This document shows positions 28,070 through 37,833 of a DNA stretch of 64,000 bases, in pieces. The position numbers were made by a program, and so were the translations under genes. Position 1 is the stretch's first letter, and every line of letters starts with the position of its first letter. Source of the DNA: Phycisphaerales bacterium (GTDB lineage Bacteria > Planctomycetota > Phycisphaerae > UBA1845 > Fen-1342); the NCBI GenBank assembly GCA_016716475.1, contig JADJWG010000001.1, positions 372,001 to 436,000 of the forward strand, read 5' to 3'. The notes under the pieces were generated by a model. The model did not search any database and was not told the origin of the DNA. It worked only from the letters and a program-made list of their open reading frames with translations.

Positions 28070-28462
28070 GAGTCCCAAGTGGGCTCCGTGGGCCCGCTGA
28101 ATCTGAAATTAAGGCACTACCAGCTCACGCAGTAGTCTAGCCCCGTTGGCGCGCGGGTCAAGCGGAGCGGCGGCGTGCTCCGCTGGTTCTACATCAGCGT
28201 AACCATTTTTATACACACTGCTTACCACGCTTCAGAAGCACAATCCGAGCAGTGTGAGTCGAGCACGGTTGACGCGCACGCCGACCCTTTCGTACCATTC
28301 GCCCCAACCACAGGATCGGGGCCTCGCTTTGCGCAACGCCTCCGCCCGCGTGGTCGCGGAGGTTCGGTAGGATGTTACCGCGCGCCGCATCGCCCGAACC
28401 GGGCCCTCTCCGACAGCCGCAAGCGCTAACGCACAGCACAATTGTCTGCCGGGAGTAAGAAA
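28070..28462. other. Divergent intergenic region, 393 bp
   Basis: Separates the YbjN-like gene (minus) from the OPT transporter (plus). It is less GC-rich in the middle (around 28190-28240, AACCATTTTTATACACACTG). No convincing small gene, terminator or paired promoter boxes were found. It should carry the two divergent promoters. Confidence 0.5.
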
Positions 28463-31105
28463 GTGGCACAACCACCCCATTCTTCGCCCCCCACCACGGA
28501 TACATCAACGCAGTCGCAAGCTGAGTCGGCTCCGCCGCCGAGTCACGACGCACCGGCACCGCTCGACCTGACCTCGCCGCAGCTCACGTTGCGCGCGGTG
28601 CTGACGGGAATGTTCCTGGGCGCGATCCTCTCCACCTGCAATGTGTACGCAGGTTTGAAGATCGGCTGGGGCTTCAACATGTCCATTACGGCGGCATTGC
28701 TGAGCTACGGCTTCTGGATGATGCTCCACCACGCTACCGCGCGGCGCGTCCGCCCGTGGGGTATCCTCGAGAACAACATCAATCAGACGGCGTGCTCGTC
28801 CGGCGCCGCGGTGTCTTCGGCGGGACTGGTGGCACCGATCCCTGCGCTGGCGATGATCACGCACGAGCCGACGCTCGACTGGCACTGGCTGGCGTTGTGG
28901 TGCATGTCGGTCATGCTGGTCGGAATCACCGTCGGCATTGCCGTGCGGCGTCAAATGCTGCTGGTGGACAAGCTCCCGTTCGCCTTCGGGATCGCGAGCG
29001 CGGAAACGCTGCGCGAAATGTACGCCAAAGGCAGCGAGGCGCTGGTGCGCGTGGGCACACTGGCGGCGGCCGCCGTACTGGCGGGGGGCATCAAATTCTA
29101 CGAACATGCCGGGACCATCACGGCGGCGAAGTTCCAAGCGCTGCTCAAGATGGGTGAGCTTCAACTGGGCGGCTTCAAGGCGTCACACCTGGGCTTCGGA
29201 CTACAGCCGACCGCGCTGTTCTACAGCGTGGGCGCGCTGATCGGATTCCGCGCCTGCCTCTCCCTGCTGATCGGCAGCGTTGTGGCGTACGGCTTCCTCG
29301 CGCCGCCGCTGATCTCGAATGGTTCGATCCGGCTGGCCGCCTCATATCCCTTCCCGATCGTTCCCGCGGGCCTTGAGCCGGCTACCGACTTCAAGTCCGA
29401 GCCGGAGGGCTATCTCAAGTACAACCCGGGCCGACGAGCACTGGTGCATGCGGGCGTCATGACGTCCGCGGAACTGGAAGAGCTGCGGGCGCTGCACCCG
29501 GATCCCTTTTTCCGCGAGGCCATCGACCGGCTGTATATCGCGTCGCATTTTGCCGAGGAGCAGCGCAACGCCCTGGTCGCCGCGCATTCGTACACCACCA
29601 CGCGGCGCAGCATGCGCACCGCCCCGCTGCCGCGCTGGCCGAAGGACTTCGTGATCGGCGGTCCGGACGGCGGCCGCATCACCTTCGATAAGACCGGCGG
29701 CAAGCTGGTAGCGCACGGGCCCGTCCCCGCGGAGCAGCGCGACCGGATTCTCGCCAACCTCGACGAGTACATCACGGTCCACAGCCGCACATCCCCGCTG
29801 GGCTGGATGGAGGACACGTGGGGCTGGCTGGTGGAGGGTCGCGACTATATCGGCCGGGCGGCGGCAGCGGAGAAGTTCCGCTCGGCGTTTGAGCAACTCG
29901 CAAGTCTGAGCCCGCGCGACTTTGTGCCACCGCAGCCCGTGCCGGCGGATTTGACCACGCATTTCGAATTCCTCGAAGCCGAGCACGCGCTGAGGGTTCA
30001 TGGAAGCCCCACCAAGGAGACTTGGGAGGCCGCCAAGGCCTGGTTAGGTGACGATGCGCCGGATTGGCAGGCAACCCTCACTGCCCTGCGGGGAGGCACA
30101 GAAATCAGAGCAGCTCAACCTTCCTACAACGACATGGTCGTATGGTTGCTCTGGCCGGGCGTCACACTGATGGTGGTTTCGGCACTCGTATCATTCTCGT
30201 TCTCGTGGCGCTCCGTCCTGGCGGCGATGACGGGCTTCGGCCACCGTGCGCCGGAGGGTCCGCGGGTCGAGACGGGTGAGGTGGCGCGGAACTGGTTCGT
30301 GGTGATGCTGGTGGTGGCGCTGGGACTGTCCGTCTGGCTGCAATACTCGTTCTTCGGCATCATGCTGTGGGTGGGGACGCTCGGCGTGCTGCTGACGTTC
30401 GTGCTGGCCCTGGTCGCAGCGCGCGTCTCGGGCGAAACGAGCGTGACGCCGGTGGGCGCCATGGGCAAGGTCACGCAGTTGCTGTTCGGGGCGCTTGTGC
30501 CCGGTAACCCTGCGCCCAACCTGATGGCCGCCAACGTCACCGGCGGCGCCGCCAGCCAGTGCGCCGACCTGCTGCACGATCTGAAGTGCGGCATGCTGCT
30601 CGGAGCATCACCCAAGTGGCAGGTGTTTGCCCAGACGGCCGGTGCTTTTGCCGGTGCCGTCGCGGGCTCCGCCATCTATCTGGTGCTTGTGCCGAATCCC
30701 AGCGAAATGCTCATGACGCCCGAGTGGCCGGCCCCGGCCGTCGCGACATGGAAAGCAGTCGCTGAGCTGTTCATGATCGGCTTCGCAGCGCTGCCGCCAG
30801 GCGTCGTCCCGGCAATCCTCATCGCCGCCGCTGCGGGCGTGGTGCTGCCGATCGCCGAGAAGCTCGTGCCGAAGAAGTACCACCTCGCGGTGCCCAGCGC
30901 CGCGAGTCTCGGGCTCGCCCTGGTCGTGCCGGCCGACTATGGCACGACCATGTTCATCGGCGGACTGATGGGCCTGATTGTGTCGAAGTGCTTCAAGAGT
31001 TGGTCGGCGCGCTTCCTGACGGTGATCTGTGCGGGCATCGTCGCGGGTGAAACGCTGACCGCGGTATCGCTGGGCGTGCGCGATATCCTGCTTGGGACCG
31101 CGTAG
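28463..31105 (+). CDS. OPT-family oligopeptide/metal transporter
   Basis: An 880-aa inner-membrane transporter of the OPT superfamily, proton-coupled importers of peptides or metal-chelate complexes. Family motifs are LTLRAVLTGMFLGAILSTCN followed by VYAGLKIGW, NNINQTACSSGAAVSSAGLV, PFAFGIASAETLREMYA, and near the C-terminus NVTGGAASQCADLLHDLKCG and GFAALPPGVVPAILIAA. The GTG at 28463 is chosen because GGGAG lies seven bases upstream; a TTG at 28442 is the alternative. Between the two membrane halves is an unusual soluble insertion of about 260 residues (roughly nt 29340-30120) that carries no recognised domain. Substrate is unknown. Confidence 0.88.
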   Translation: MAQPPHSSPPTTDTSTQSQAESAPPPSHDAPAPLDLTSPQLTLRAVLTGMFLGAILSTCNVYAGLKIGWGFNMSITAALLSYGFWMMLHHATARRVRPWGILENNINQTACSSGAAVSSAGLVAPIPALAMITHEPTLDWHWLALWCMSVMLVGITVGIAVRRQMLLVDKLPFAFGIASAETLREMYAKGSEALVRVGTLAAAAVLAGGIKFYEHAGTITAAKFQALLKMGELQLGGFKASHLGFGLQPTALFYSVGALIGFRACLSLLIGSVVAYGFLAPPLISNGSIRLAASYPFPIVPAGLEPATDFKSEPEGYLKYNPGRRALVHAGVMTSAELEELRALHPDPFFREAIDRLYIASHFAEEQRNALVAAHSYTTTRRSMRTAPLPRWPKDFVIGGPDGGRITFDKTGGKLVAHGPVPAEQRDRILANLDEYITVHSRTSPLGWMEDTWGWLVEGRDYIGRAAAAEKFRSAFEQLASLSPRDFVPPQPVPADLTTHFEFLEAEHALRVHGSPTKETWEAAKAWLGDDAPDWQATLTALRGGTEIRAAQPSYNDMVVWLLWPGVTLMVVSALVSFSFSWRSVLAAMTGFGHRAPEGPRVETGEVARNWFVVMLVVALGLSVWLQYSFFGIMLWVGTLGVLLTFVLALVAARVSGETSVTPVGAMGKVTQLLFGALVPGNPAPNLMAANVTGGAASQCADLLHDLKCGMLLGASPKWQVFAQTAGAFAGAVAGSAIYLVLVPNPSEMLMTPEWPAPAVATWKAVAELFMIGFAALPPGVVPAILIAAAAGVVLPIAEKLVPKKYHLAVPSAASLGLALVVPADYGTTMFIGGLMGLIVSKCFKSWSARFLTVICAGIVAGETLTAVSLGVRDILLGTA

Positions 31106-31167
31106 CGTGATAAGCTCTGATCGGAATACCGAGCGTTGCCGGGCACGCGAGCGCACGGCAACGCCGG

Positions 31168-34056
31168 TTACTGCGGGCGTCCGGCCCGCAGCTTTTCACG
31201 CAACCACGCGGCGCCCACGGACAGCGCCGCCGGCACACCGTCTGGGTTCTTGCCGCCCGCCTGTGCCATGGTCGGCGATCCGCCGCCACCACCGCCCACG
31301 TGTCCGCTGACGGCTTTCACAAGGTCGCCCGCCTTTAGACCCTGCGGAACCAGATCCGGCGTCACCGCGGCGAGCAGCAGCGCCTTCGCCGGCTGCTCCT
31401 CCGTGGCTGCCACGCGCACGCCGAGCAGGATTGCCACCGAACCGCAACGCTGCTTGATGGCATCGGCGCCGGTTTTCAGCGCCTCGAGCGGCACGTCGGG
31501 GAACTCCGCGACGACGATGGCCGTGTCGCTGATGCGCTCCGCCTCGGACACGACCTCCGCGACGCGCGCGAGCACGACACCGGCCGCATCCGCCACCGCG
31601 GACTTCTGCTCGTGCTTCACAACCTGCTGAAGCGCGGCCACCTGCGCGCGCAGCCGAACCCGGCTGCTGGCCGTCAGCGTGGCCGTTTGGAGCGTGTTCT
31701 GAAGCTCCGCGAGCCCGGCCGGAATTTCCGACGGCGGCCCGGCCAGCAGGGCGACGGCGCGTTGTTCGAGCGCCTGGCCGATTTCGGCCGCGATGCGGGC
31801 GGGTGCGCCGGTGAGGCCGACGATGCGACGGATACCCTTCGCGATGCCCTCCTCGGTCGTCAGGACGAAGTGCTCGATCTCGGCGGTGCGGGCGACGTGG
31901 GTGCCGCCGCAGAATTCGATCGAGTAGGCGCGCCACGCGGCGCTTTCCGGATCGGCCAGGAGCTCTTCGACGGGTGCACCGATGGAAAGGACGCGCACGC
32001 GGTCGGGATAGCGTTCACCAAAGACCGCTCGGAGTCCACGGATTCGCAGGGCCTCCTCCTGGGGCACTTCCGCGGCATAGACGGGTAAATCGCGGGCAAT
32101 CTGCTCGTTGGTGAGCTGCTCAATGCGGTCGAGCTCTTCGGGTGTGAGGGGCCGCGGGTGGGAGAAGTCGAAGCGGGTCTTGTCGGGATCGACCAGTGAG
32201 CCCTTCTGTTGGACGTGTTCACCGAGCACTTCGCGCAGGGCCCAGTTGAGCAGGTGGGTGCCGCTGTGGTTGCGCATGATCGCCGCACGCTTGGGGTCGA
32301 CGACCAGCTCGACCGCGGCCCCCGGGACCAGTGCGCCCTGCACGAGGGTGCCGACGTGCTGCACGTAGTGGCCGGGCCGCTGGGTGTCTTCCACCTCGAA
32401 GCGCAGGCCGGGCGCGACGATCTCGCCGAGGTCCCCGACCTGACCACCGGCCTCGGCGTAGAAGCAGGTGTGGTCGGTGACGACGGCGGCCCGATCGCCG
32501 GGCCGCAGACTTTCCCCGGCACCAAGCAGAACGGGTACACCCTCAGGCGTCATACGAATGATGCCGGTCACCTGCGCGGCCAGGCGTGTGTGGGTGTACT
32601 TCGCGGCATCGTCGGTCGGGCGGATGCGGCTCAGGATTTCCTGCGGCAGATGGACAAACTCGCGCGTGTCATCGCGTCCGCCGGCGCGGGCTTTCGCGCG
32701 GGCTTCCTCCATGAGCCGCTCATACTCACCGATGTCGACCCGCAGCCCGCGCTCCGCAGCCATGATCTCGGTCAGGTCGATCGGAAAGCCGTACGTGTCG
32801 TGGAGCTTGAAGGCATCTACGCCCTGCACCACGGCGGCGTGACGCTGCTCGGCGTTCGCCGCGGCCTCCTCGAACAACGCAATCCCACGTTCAAGTGTGC
32901 GGCCGAATGAGGCCTCTTCTTCGTGGATGACCGCGATCACCTCGCCCGGCCTGGCGCGGAGCTCGGGAAAAGCGTCGGCCATCACGTGCGTAACCGCGGG
33001 CACGAGCTTATAGAGAAACGGCTCATGGACGTGCAGGTACTGCCAACCGTAGCGCACGGCGCGGCGCAGGATGCGCCGCAGGACGTAGCCGCGCCCCTCC
33101 TTGTCCGGAACGGCGCCGTCGCTGATGGCGAAGGTCAGCGTGCGAATGTGATCGGCAATGACGCGGTAGCTCACATCGACGAGTGCGCGTGCCGGGTCGA
33201 CGCCGGGGTCGGTCGGCAGCGCCCCGGTGTAAGCCGGCGCACCGGTCACTTCGCGGATCGCGGAGAAAATCGGCGCAAACACATCAGTTTCATAGTTGCT
33301 CTTGCGCCCCTGGAGCACGGCGGCGACCCGCTCGAATCCCATGCCCGTATCCACGTGTTTGGCCGGTAGCGGCGTGAGCTTCCCATCGGGACCGCGGTTG
33401 AACTGGATGAACACCAGGTTCCAGATTTCGATGACGCGTGCATCACCCGCGTTTACGAGTCCCCCGCCGCTGAGGTCGGGGGTCAGGTCTATGTGAATCT
33501 CGCTGCACGGGCCGCATGGGCCGGTGTCACCCATCTCCCAGAAGTTGTCTTTCTTGTTTCCGGGATGGATGCGCTCCGCGGGCAACAACGCGCGCCACAG
33601 GTCGCGGGCTTCCTCGTCGGGGGCGAGCCCCTCGTCGGCGTCACCGCCGAAATACGTGGCGTGCAAGCGTTCAGGCGCCATGCCCCAGACCTTTGTGAGC
33701 AGCTCCCAGGCCCACGTGATCGCTTCGACCTTGAAATAGTCGCCAAAGGACCAGTTGCCGAGCATCTCAAAGAAGGTGTGGTGGTAGGTGTCGTGGCCGA
33801 CGTCGTCGAGGTCGTTGTGCTTGCCGCCGGCGCGAATGCACTTCTGCGAATTGGCCGCCCGCTTGAGCCGGCCGAATGCGGACGTCGCGGTGGCCTGTCC
33901 CAGGAAAAGCGGCTTGAACTGGTTCATGCCGGCGTTCGTGAACAGCAGCGTCGGATCGTCATGCGGCACGACCGGTGCACTGGGCACAAATTCGTGTCCA
34001 CGTTGCTGAAAAAACTCGATGAACTCGCGGCGAATCTCGGCGGCGGTTTTCGACAC
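31168..34056 (-). CDS. alaS: Alanyl-tRNA synthetase
   Basis: Charges tRNA-Ala. The 962-aa protein is somewhat longer than the usual 870-900. N-terminal class II catalytic domain: IRREFIEFFQQRGHEFVPS, TLLFTNAGMNQFKPLFLGQ, KHNDLDDVGHDTYHHTFFEM and LGNWSFGDYFK. Editing domain: HSGTHLLNWALREVLG and EFCGGTHVARTAEIEHF, with the zinc-binding His and Cys. The C-terminal DHHA1/C-Ala region ends with a Gly-rich stretch (VSGHVGGGGGGSPTMAQAGG) and LREKLRAGRPQ. It stands alone on the minus strand, convergent with the OPT gene 62 bp away. Confidence 0.97.
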   Translation of the reverse strand: MSKTAAEIRREFIEFFQQRGHEFVPSAPVVPHDDPTLLFTNAGMNQFKPLFLGQATATSAFGRLKRAANSQKCIRAGGKHNDLDDVGHDTYHHTFFEMLGNWSFGDYFKVEAITWAWELLTKVWGMAPERLHATYFGGDADEGLAPDEEARDLWRALLPAERIHPGNKKDNFWEMGDTGPCGPCSEIHIDLTPDLSGGGLVNAGDARVIEIWNLVFIQFNRGPDGKLTPLPAKHVDTGMGFERVAAVLQGRKSNYETDVFAPIFSAIREVTGAPAYTGALPTDPGVDPARALVDVSYRVIADHIRTLTFAISDGAVPDKEGRGYVLRRILRRAVRYGWQYLHVHEPFLYKLVPAVTHVMADAFPELRARPGEVIAVIHEEEASFGRTLERGIALFEEAAANAEQRHAAVVQGVDAFKLHDTYGFPIDLTEIMAAERGLRVDIGEYERLMEEARAKARAGGRDDTREFVHLPQEILSRIRPTDDAAKYTHTRLAAQVTGIIRMTPEGVPVLLGAGESLRPGDRAAVVTDHTCFYAEAGGQVGDLGEIVAPGLRFEVEDTQRPGHYVQHVGTLVQGALVPGAAVELVVDPKRAAIMRNHSGTHLLNWALREVLGEHVQQKGSLVDPDKTRFDFSHPRPLTPEELDRIEQLTNEQIARDLPVYAAEVPQEEALRIRGLRAVFGERYPDRVRVLSIGAPVEELLADPESAAWRAYSIEFCGGTHVARTAEIEHFVLTTEEGIAKGIRRIVGLTGAPARIAAEIGQALEQRAVALLAGPPSEIPAGLAELQNTLQTATLTASSRVRLRAQVAALQQVVKHEQKSAVADAAGVVLARVAEVVSEAERISDTAIVVAEFPDVPLEALKTGADAIKQRCGSVAILLGVRVAATEEQPAKALLLAAVTPDLVPQGLKAGDLVKAVSGHVGGGGGGSPTMAQAGGKNPDGVPAALSVGAAWLREKLRAGRPQ

Positions 34057-34647
34057 GGCGGCGGTCCTGCATGGTTTTCAGGTGCTGCGGCCGCGCACGC
34101 GGCGGGCCGAATGGCGGATTCTACGTTCGGCGGGCGGATTTTGAACCCCCGGTCCGGGCCGTGGGCGAAGGCGCAAGAGAAAAGGCCGGCCACGTTTCCG
34201 TGACTGGCCTTTGCTCCGGTTCGCGAAAGTCTGCCTGGCACGTCAGGCGAAGGAGTCCGACAAGCGTCCTGCCTGTCACTCCATCATAGACCGCTGGAAC
34301 GCGGCCGACTCAGCGTGCACAGGCCCATCCGTGCGGGTCCTGAAACAGTTGGCCGACCGAGCCACTGGTGGCGCTGCGGCTTGCCGGCCAAACTGACTGC
34401 CAGTGAGAATCTTGGTAAACACCGATAATAGAGTGCTCGGACCGAATCGAGTCCTCACAGAATCACCGTGGCCATACAACACGCAGGTACTGCCACCGCA
34501 GGCCGGGCGGGCGGCAGGACCCCGAGAAACTGAACTTGGTCAGGCCGTGAAACCGCCCTGCTGCCCTCACAAGGGACACCGCTGGAACACACCTGCCCGC
34601 GATCGGTTGCACGGGACCTGGAGAATCACACCAAAGTCGCCGTGCTC
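34057..34647. other. 591-bp intergenic stretch upstream of alaS
   Basis: No protein gene is supported. It contains a minus-strand terminator-like hairpin at 34181-34212, about 125 bp before the alaS start and 436 bp after the stop of the upstream secreted-protein gene. No T-box motif was found when the minus strand was read. The rest shows no clear signal. Confidence 0.5.
34181..34212 (-). terminator. Terminator-like hairpin upstream of alaS
   Basis: AAAGGCCGGCCACG (34181-34194) pairs with CGTGACTGGCCTTT (34199-34212) at 12 of 14 positions around a TTTC loop. On the minus strand it is followed by TTTTCTCTTG. It could end the transcript of the secreted-protein gene or act as an attenuator in the alaS leader; the sequence does not decide. 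Confidence 0.55.
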
Positions 34648-36963
34648 CTACGAGCCCGTGAAGGCGATTGCAAAGCCGGCAAAGTCGCTTAAATCAACGT
34701 CGTCGTCCCAGTTCAGATCGAACGCCCTGCACCCGTTGTCGACCGGGCCGTTACCTGGTCCGGTCAGGCAGTCCTCCAGCAAGGTGAAGTCCGCCAGGCC
34801 CACAACGCCGTCGCCGTCTCCATCGCCGACCACGCATGGGTTGGGCGAGCACAGAGCGTCCATTTCCCAGGTCAGGCCACCGGCGTTTGTGCAGTCCTCC
34901 TCAGACACTTCCGCGCACTGGCCGCCCGGGAAGCAACAGGCGCCCGCTGGCGCCGGGCATTCCGCAATGCTGAGGCGGTAGTTCAGGATCGCATAACCCT
35001 CGTCGTCGGGCCGGCGATCGATCATCAGGTAGTAAGTACCAGGGGACAACGACAGGTTGCGGATGGCTACTTCGGTTCCCGTCGTGCTCGCAGAGGCCAG
35101 GCAAGAGAGCCCCGGCGGGCATACGTTGCCCACCATCACTCCGATGGAGTGATCAACCGCCGTGGCCCCTGTCACCGTCACGTCGACACAGTGGGCGCTG
35201 GTCAGGATGATCTCGTAGATAATGTCATCTCCGTCATCATAGACTCCCAGGCAGGTGTTGGAGTAGTCTTCCTTCTTGTCGGACGTGGTATTGACATCAT
35301 CGAACGGTATTGTTGTGATATAGAGCGGGAATTCACAATCCTGACCGTCCGGATCAACCTCCGTTGCGCAAGGTGGATCCAGATCGCCACAGGACATGCC
35401 GACGCTCCACACCTCATCTGGCCCCATGCAGTTGGCCGCCAGGACGTTCTCGGTGCAGACCTGCGTGGTGCGATTGCAGCAGGCGCCCGTCGGCGCGCCG
35501 GAGCAGTCTGTGATGCTCAGCGTGTAATCCAGCTTGTCATCCCCCTGCGGCCAGCGGTCGATCATCAGATAGTACATGCCGGGTACCAGGGTCAGATTGC
35601 TGATGGTCGCCACGGATCCCTGGCTCGTCGCCAGCGCGTAGCACGATGCGTCCGGCGGGCAGAGGGTATCCACCGCTACGCCAATCCAGTTATCCTGCGG
35701 CGTTGCACCAGTCACAGTAATGTCTACGCACTGTGTGTTTGTAATCGTGAGTTCGTAGAGTATATCCTTCCCGTTGTCGTAGTTGCCGAGACATGTATCG
35801 GTGTAATCATTGCTTTTGTCACTCGTCGTACGGGTATCGTAGTACGGCAGTGCGGTGATCGGAATCGGGTTGGTGCAGTCCTTCCCATCGGGCTGGGTTG
35901 CAGTTGGACAGGGCGGGCTCAGTTGATCGCAATTCAACCCGATGGTCCACACCTGCCCGGGACCCTGGCAGTTGACTTCCAGAACATTGTCAGTGCACTG
36001 GAGCGTGTTGGTGTCGCAGCAGGCGCCGCTTGGGCTCCCGCATACGAAGCTCTGCCCCTGGATGAACATGTTCGAATCGAGTACCTGGTCACCCGCATCC
36101 GCGATTGCCAGCTTGATGTGGTTGACACCCGGGTTCAGCGTGCCGGTGGCCGTCAGGACCACGAGCAATCCGTCCATCTGGGTATCACGGGCACCGCTGC
36201 AAGGATAACTGCCCGGCGGAATGTCATCGCAATCATTGTTGATGAAGAGGTTGCAGTAACTGCCGCCGGGTGGGTTGAATGGGTTGCCGCAATTCACGTT
36301 GTTGATGCTGACCGGCATTCCCTGGCTGCCGGGAACCAGGGCGATGTTAACCCCGTTCAGAAAGAAGCCGAACACGTCGTTGAATGACGAATCGACCCAC
36401 TCATTGTACTCCTCTGAAGTGAAGACATACTGAAACTGGATGGTCTGCGTAGAGGTACACTGAAAGTCGAATTCCAGAACGCACGTGTCGAATGTGGTAT
36501 AACCCGGAATCAGCCCGTTCAGATCAGGATCGCCGAGCCCCGCATGAACACCGCTTACATCATCCTGCGTGTTCGGTCCGCCTACGAAGGCAATGCGGCC
36601 GCTGCTCAGGATGATGCCGCTTTCGAATCCAACAATCCCCGTGCCGCCGCTGAACGTGCCAGCCGCTGCATTTGCACCAGTGAATGTGATGTTCGAGACG
36701 ACGACACCGGGGCCAAGTAGTGCCGTGACGAGATTCGCGGGGGTCAGTCCGGCGTTGAGGTCTTGTGTGGTGAGCGCTCGGGTCCCCTCGGCGTGCGGAA
36801 TGCTGTTATCCCCACCTGGTGGTATGGCCGGGCGCGTCGGCGGGGGATCGGCTTGCACCGGTTGCGTAAGCAGAATAATCGAAATAAGGATGGTTCTGGT
36901 GTAGAACCATGTCCTTGTCGGACATGGAGCGCGTCGAGAACAGATGCTGCGGAACGGATCCAT
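34648..36963 (-). CDS. Secreted choice-of-anchor L protein with GACC repeats and dockerin-type end
   Basis: A 771-aa exported protein. The ATG at 36963 follows an ideal Shine-Dalgarno (AAAGGAG, seven bases away). A signal segment (TILISIILLTQPVQA) precedes the domain. Residues about 60-300 are a choice-of-anchor L domain (GIVGFESGIILSSGRIAFVG, FQYVFTSEEYNEWV, NDVFGFFLNGVNIALVPGSQ). Three Cys-rich GACC repeats follow (GACCDTNTLQCTDNVLEVNC, GACCNRTTQVCTENVLAANC, GACCFPGGQCAEVSEEDC), separated by two similar beta-sandwich, PPC-like modules (ending MYYLMIDRWP and TYYLMIDRRP). The C-terminus has two dockerin-type loops (GDGDGDGVVGLADFTLLEDC, DLNWDDDVDLSDFAGFA). Likely cell-surface; function unknown. 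Confidence 0.82.
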   Translation of the reverse strand: MDPFRSICSRRAPCPTRTWFYTRTILISIILLTQPVQADPPPTRPAIPPGGDNSIPHAEGTRALTTQDLNAGLTPANLVTALLGPGVVVSNITFTGANAAAGTFSGGTGIVGFESGIILSSGRIAFVGGPNTQDDVSGVHAGLGDPDLNGLIPGYTTFDTCVLEFDFQCTSTQTIQFQYVFTSEEYNEWVDSSFNDVFGFFLNGVNIALVPGSQGMPVSINNVNCGNPFNPPGGSYCNLFINNDCDDIPPGSYPCSGARDTQMDGLLVVLTATGTLNPGVNHIKLAIADAGDQVLDSNMFIQGQSFVCGSPSGACCDTNTLQCTDNVLEVNCQGPGQVWTIGLNCDQLSPPCPTATQPDGKDCTNPIPITALPYYDTRTTSDKSNDYTDTCLGNYDNGKDILYELTITNTQCVDITVTGATPQDNWIGVAVDTLCPPDASCYALATSQGSVATISNLTLVPGMYYLMIDRWPQGDDKLDYTLSITDCSGAPTGACCNRTTQVCTENVLAANCMGPDEVWSVGMSCGDLDPPCATEVDPDGQDCEFPLYITTIPFDDVNTTSDKKEDYSNTCLGVYDDGDDIIYEIILTSAHCVDVTVTGATAVDHSIGVMVGNVCPPGLSCLASASTTGTEVAIRNLSLSPGTYYLMIDRRPDDEGYAILNYRLSIAECPAPAGACCFPGGQCAEVSEEDCTNAGGLTWEMDALCSPNPCVVGDGDGDGVVGLADFTLLEDCLTGPGNGPVDNGCRAFDLNWDDDVDLSDFAGFAIAFTGS

Positions 36964-37543
36964 GAGTTTTCTCCTTTGAGATTGGCATGCATGATTGCCG
37001 CACCCCCGGCTGTTCTGTTGTGATTCCCCACGCAGATGCCGTAGTTCGTTGCATATGCAGTCGCCGGCCACTGCTGGTGATTTTTCAACCAGTGCGCGTG
37101 CAGTGCTTCGTCAACTGCATCCCCACTAAGTACGCAAACGCGACAAAAGCGCTGACAGACAGGTCCACGTCGCCTGCAAAGCCGGCACTCACGCATTCGT
37201 AGCCAGTGCCCGCCGGCGTGTCCGGCCCCGTCCAGCGGAGCGCGCGCGTCACGAACCGTTTCGCCGCACTGCGCACGCCGCCCTCCATCGCAACCAGGGT
37301 CCGGACTGTCCCCGTGATCCCGGAACCGCACGGGGATCCATGTGTCGAGTCCCAGTGGGCTACCCGGCTGGTAAAGATGCAGTCGATGATCGTGATTTGG
37401 CGCGGTCATCGCATGAGACCGAACCGCCGAAGGTTGTATTCTTGACCCGAGCGCCCCAATGTAAGGCGCTGATGTTTTGTGTGGGTAAGAGCTTACATGA
37501 ATGATATCATGCCTGTGCCCGCCTGTCTAACTTCGCAGAGGGT
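36964..37543. other. 580-bp intergenic stretch upstream of the secreted-protein gene
   Basis: Holds the ribosome-binding site and presumably the promoter of the minus-strand secreted-protein gene. A short open frame at 37085-37288 on the minus strand has no start signal or recognisable protein. The right part contains the left arm of an inverted repeat (37493-37504) whose partner abuts the RAYT remnant. Nothing else is supported. Confidence 0.5.
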
Positions 37544-37555
37544 TCATTCATGTAA
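37493..37555. repeat. 12-bp perfect inverted repeat next to the RAYT remnant
   Basis: TTACATGAATGA at 37493-37504 and its exact complement TCATTCATGTAA at 37544-37555 are separated by 39 bp. The right arm covers the last codons and stop of the RAYT-like remnant. It may mark an end of the decayed element or be a foldback; origin unknown. Confidence 0.55.
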
Positions 37556-37804
37556 CACGGCACCCGCCTCTAGGGCACGCCACAGGTGCCACAGGTAGCG
37601 TCGGGCCCCGGACCGCGTGTCCGCGGACGGGGCATGCGCCGCCGGCGCAAGCCGCACCTCATCGCAGCCCGTAGCACCCCGCAACCGCCGCCGCCAAGCA
37701 AAGAACGAGGACTGCGAGTCGGCAAACAGCGTCTCCCGGCGAAACGTGACCAGCGTGAGGAAAAACACGCCGCCGGGTTGGAACATCCGTCGATATTCGG
37801 ACAT
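37544..37804 (-). pseudogene. Remnant of REP-associated tyrosine transposase (RAYT)
   Basis: The first about 28 residues (MSEYRRMFQPGGVFFLTLVT, then FRRETLFADS) match the conserved N-terminus of RAYT proteins of the IS200/Y1 transposase family, including the YRR and PGGxxF pattern. The remaining 58 residues do not match: the HUH motif and catalytic Tyr are absent. The piece is therefore a truncated remnant. The ATG at 37804 is the natural start. A REP-like palindrome lies 30 bp upstream at 37834-37861, the usual partner of such genes. Confidence is in the remnant call, not in expression. Confidence 0.65.
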
Positions 37805-37833
37805 CACACCCTCGCACCTCGTTGCGGCGGAAC

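Noticed and set aside
35149..36387. A 412-codon plus-strand open frame
   Set aside because: Antisense to the choice-of-anchor/GACC gene with its signal peptide, repeats and ideal ribosome-binding site.
37085..37288. A 67-codon minus-strand frame in the gap upstream of the secreted-protein gene
   Set aside because: No start signal, no recognisable protein, and nothing in context supports it.
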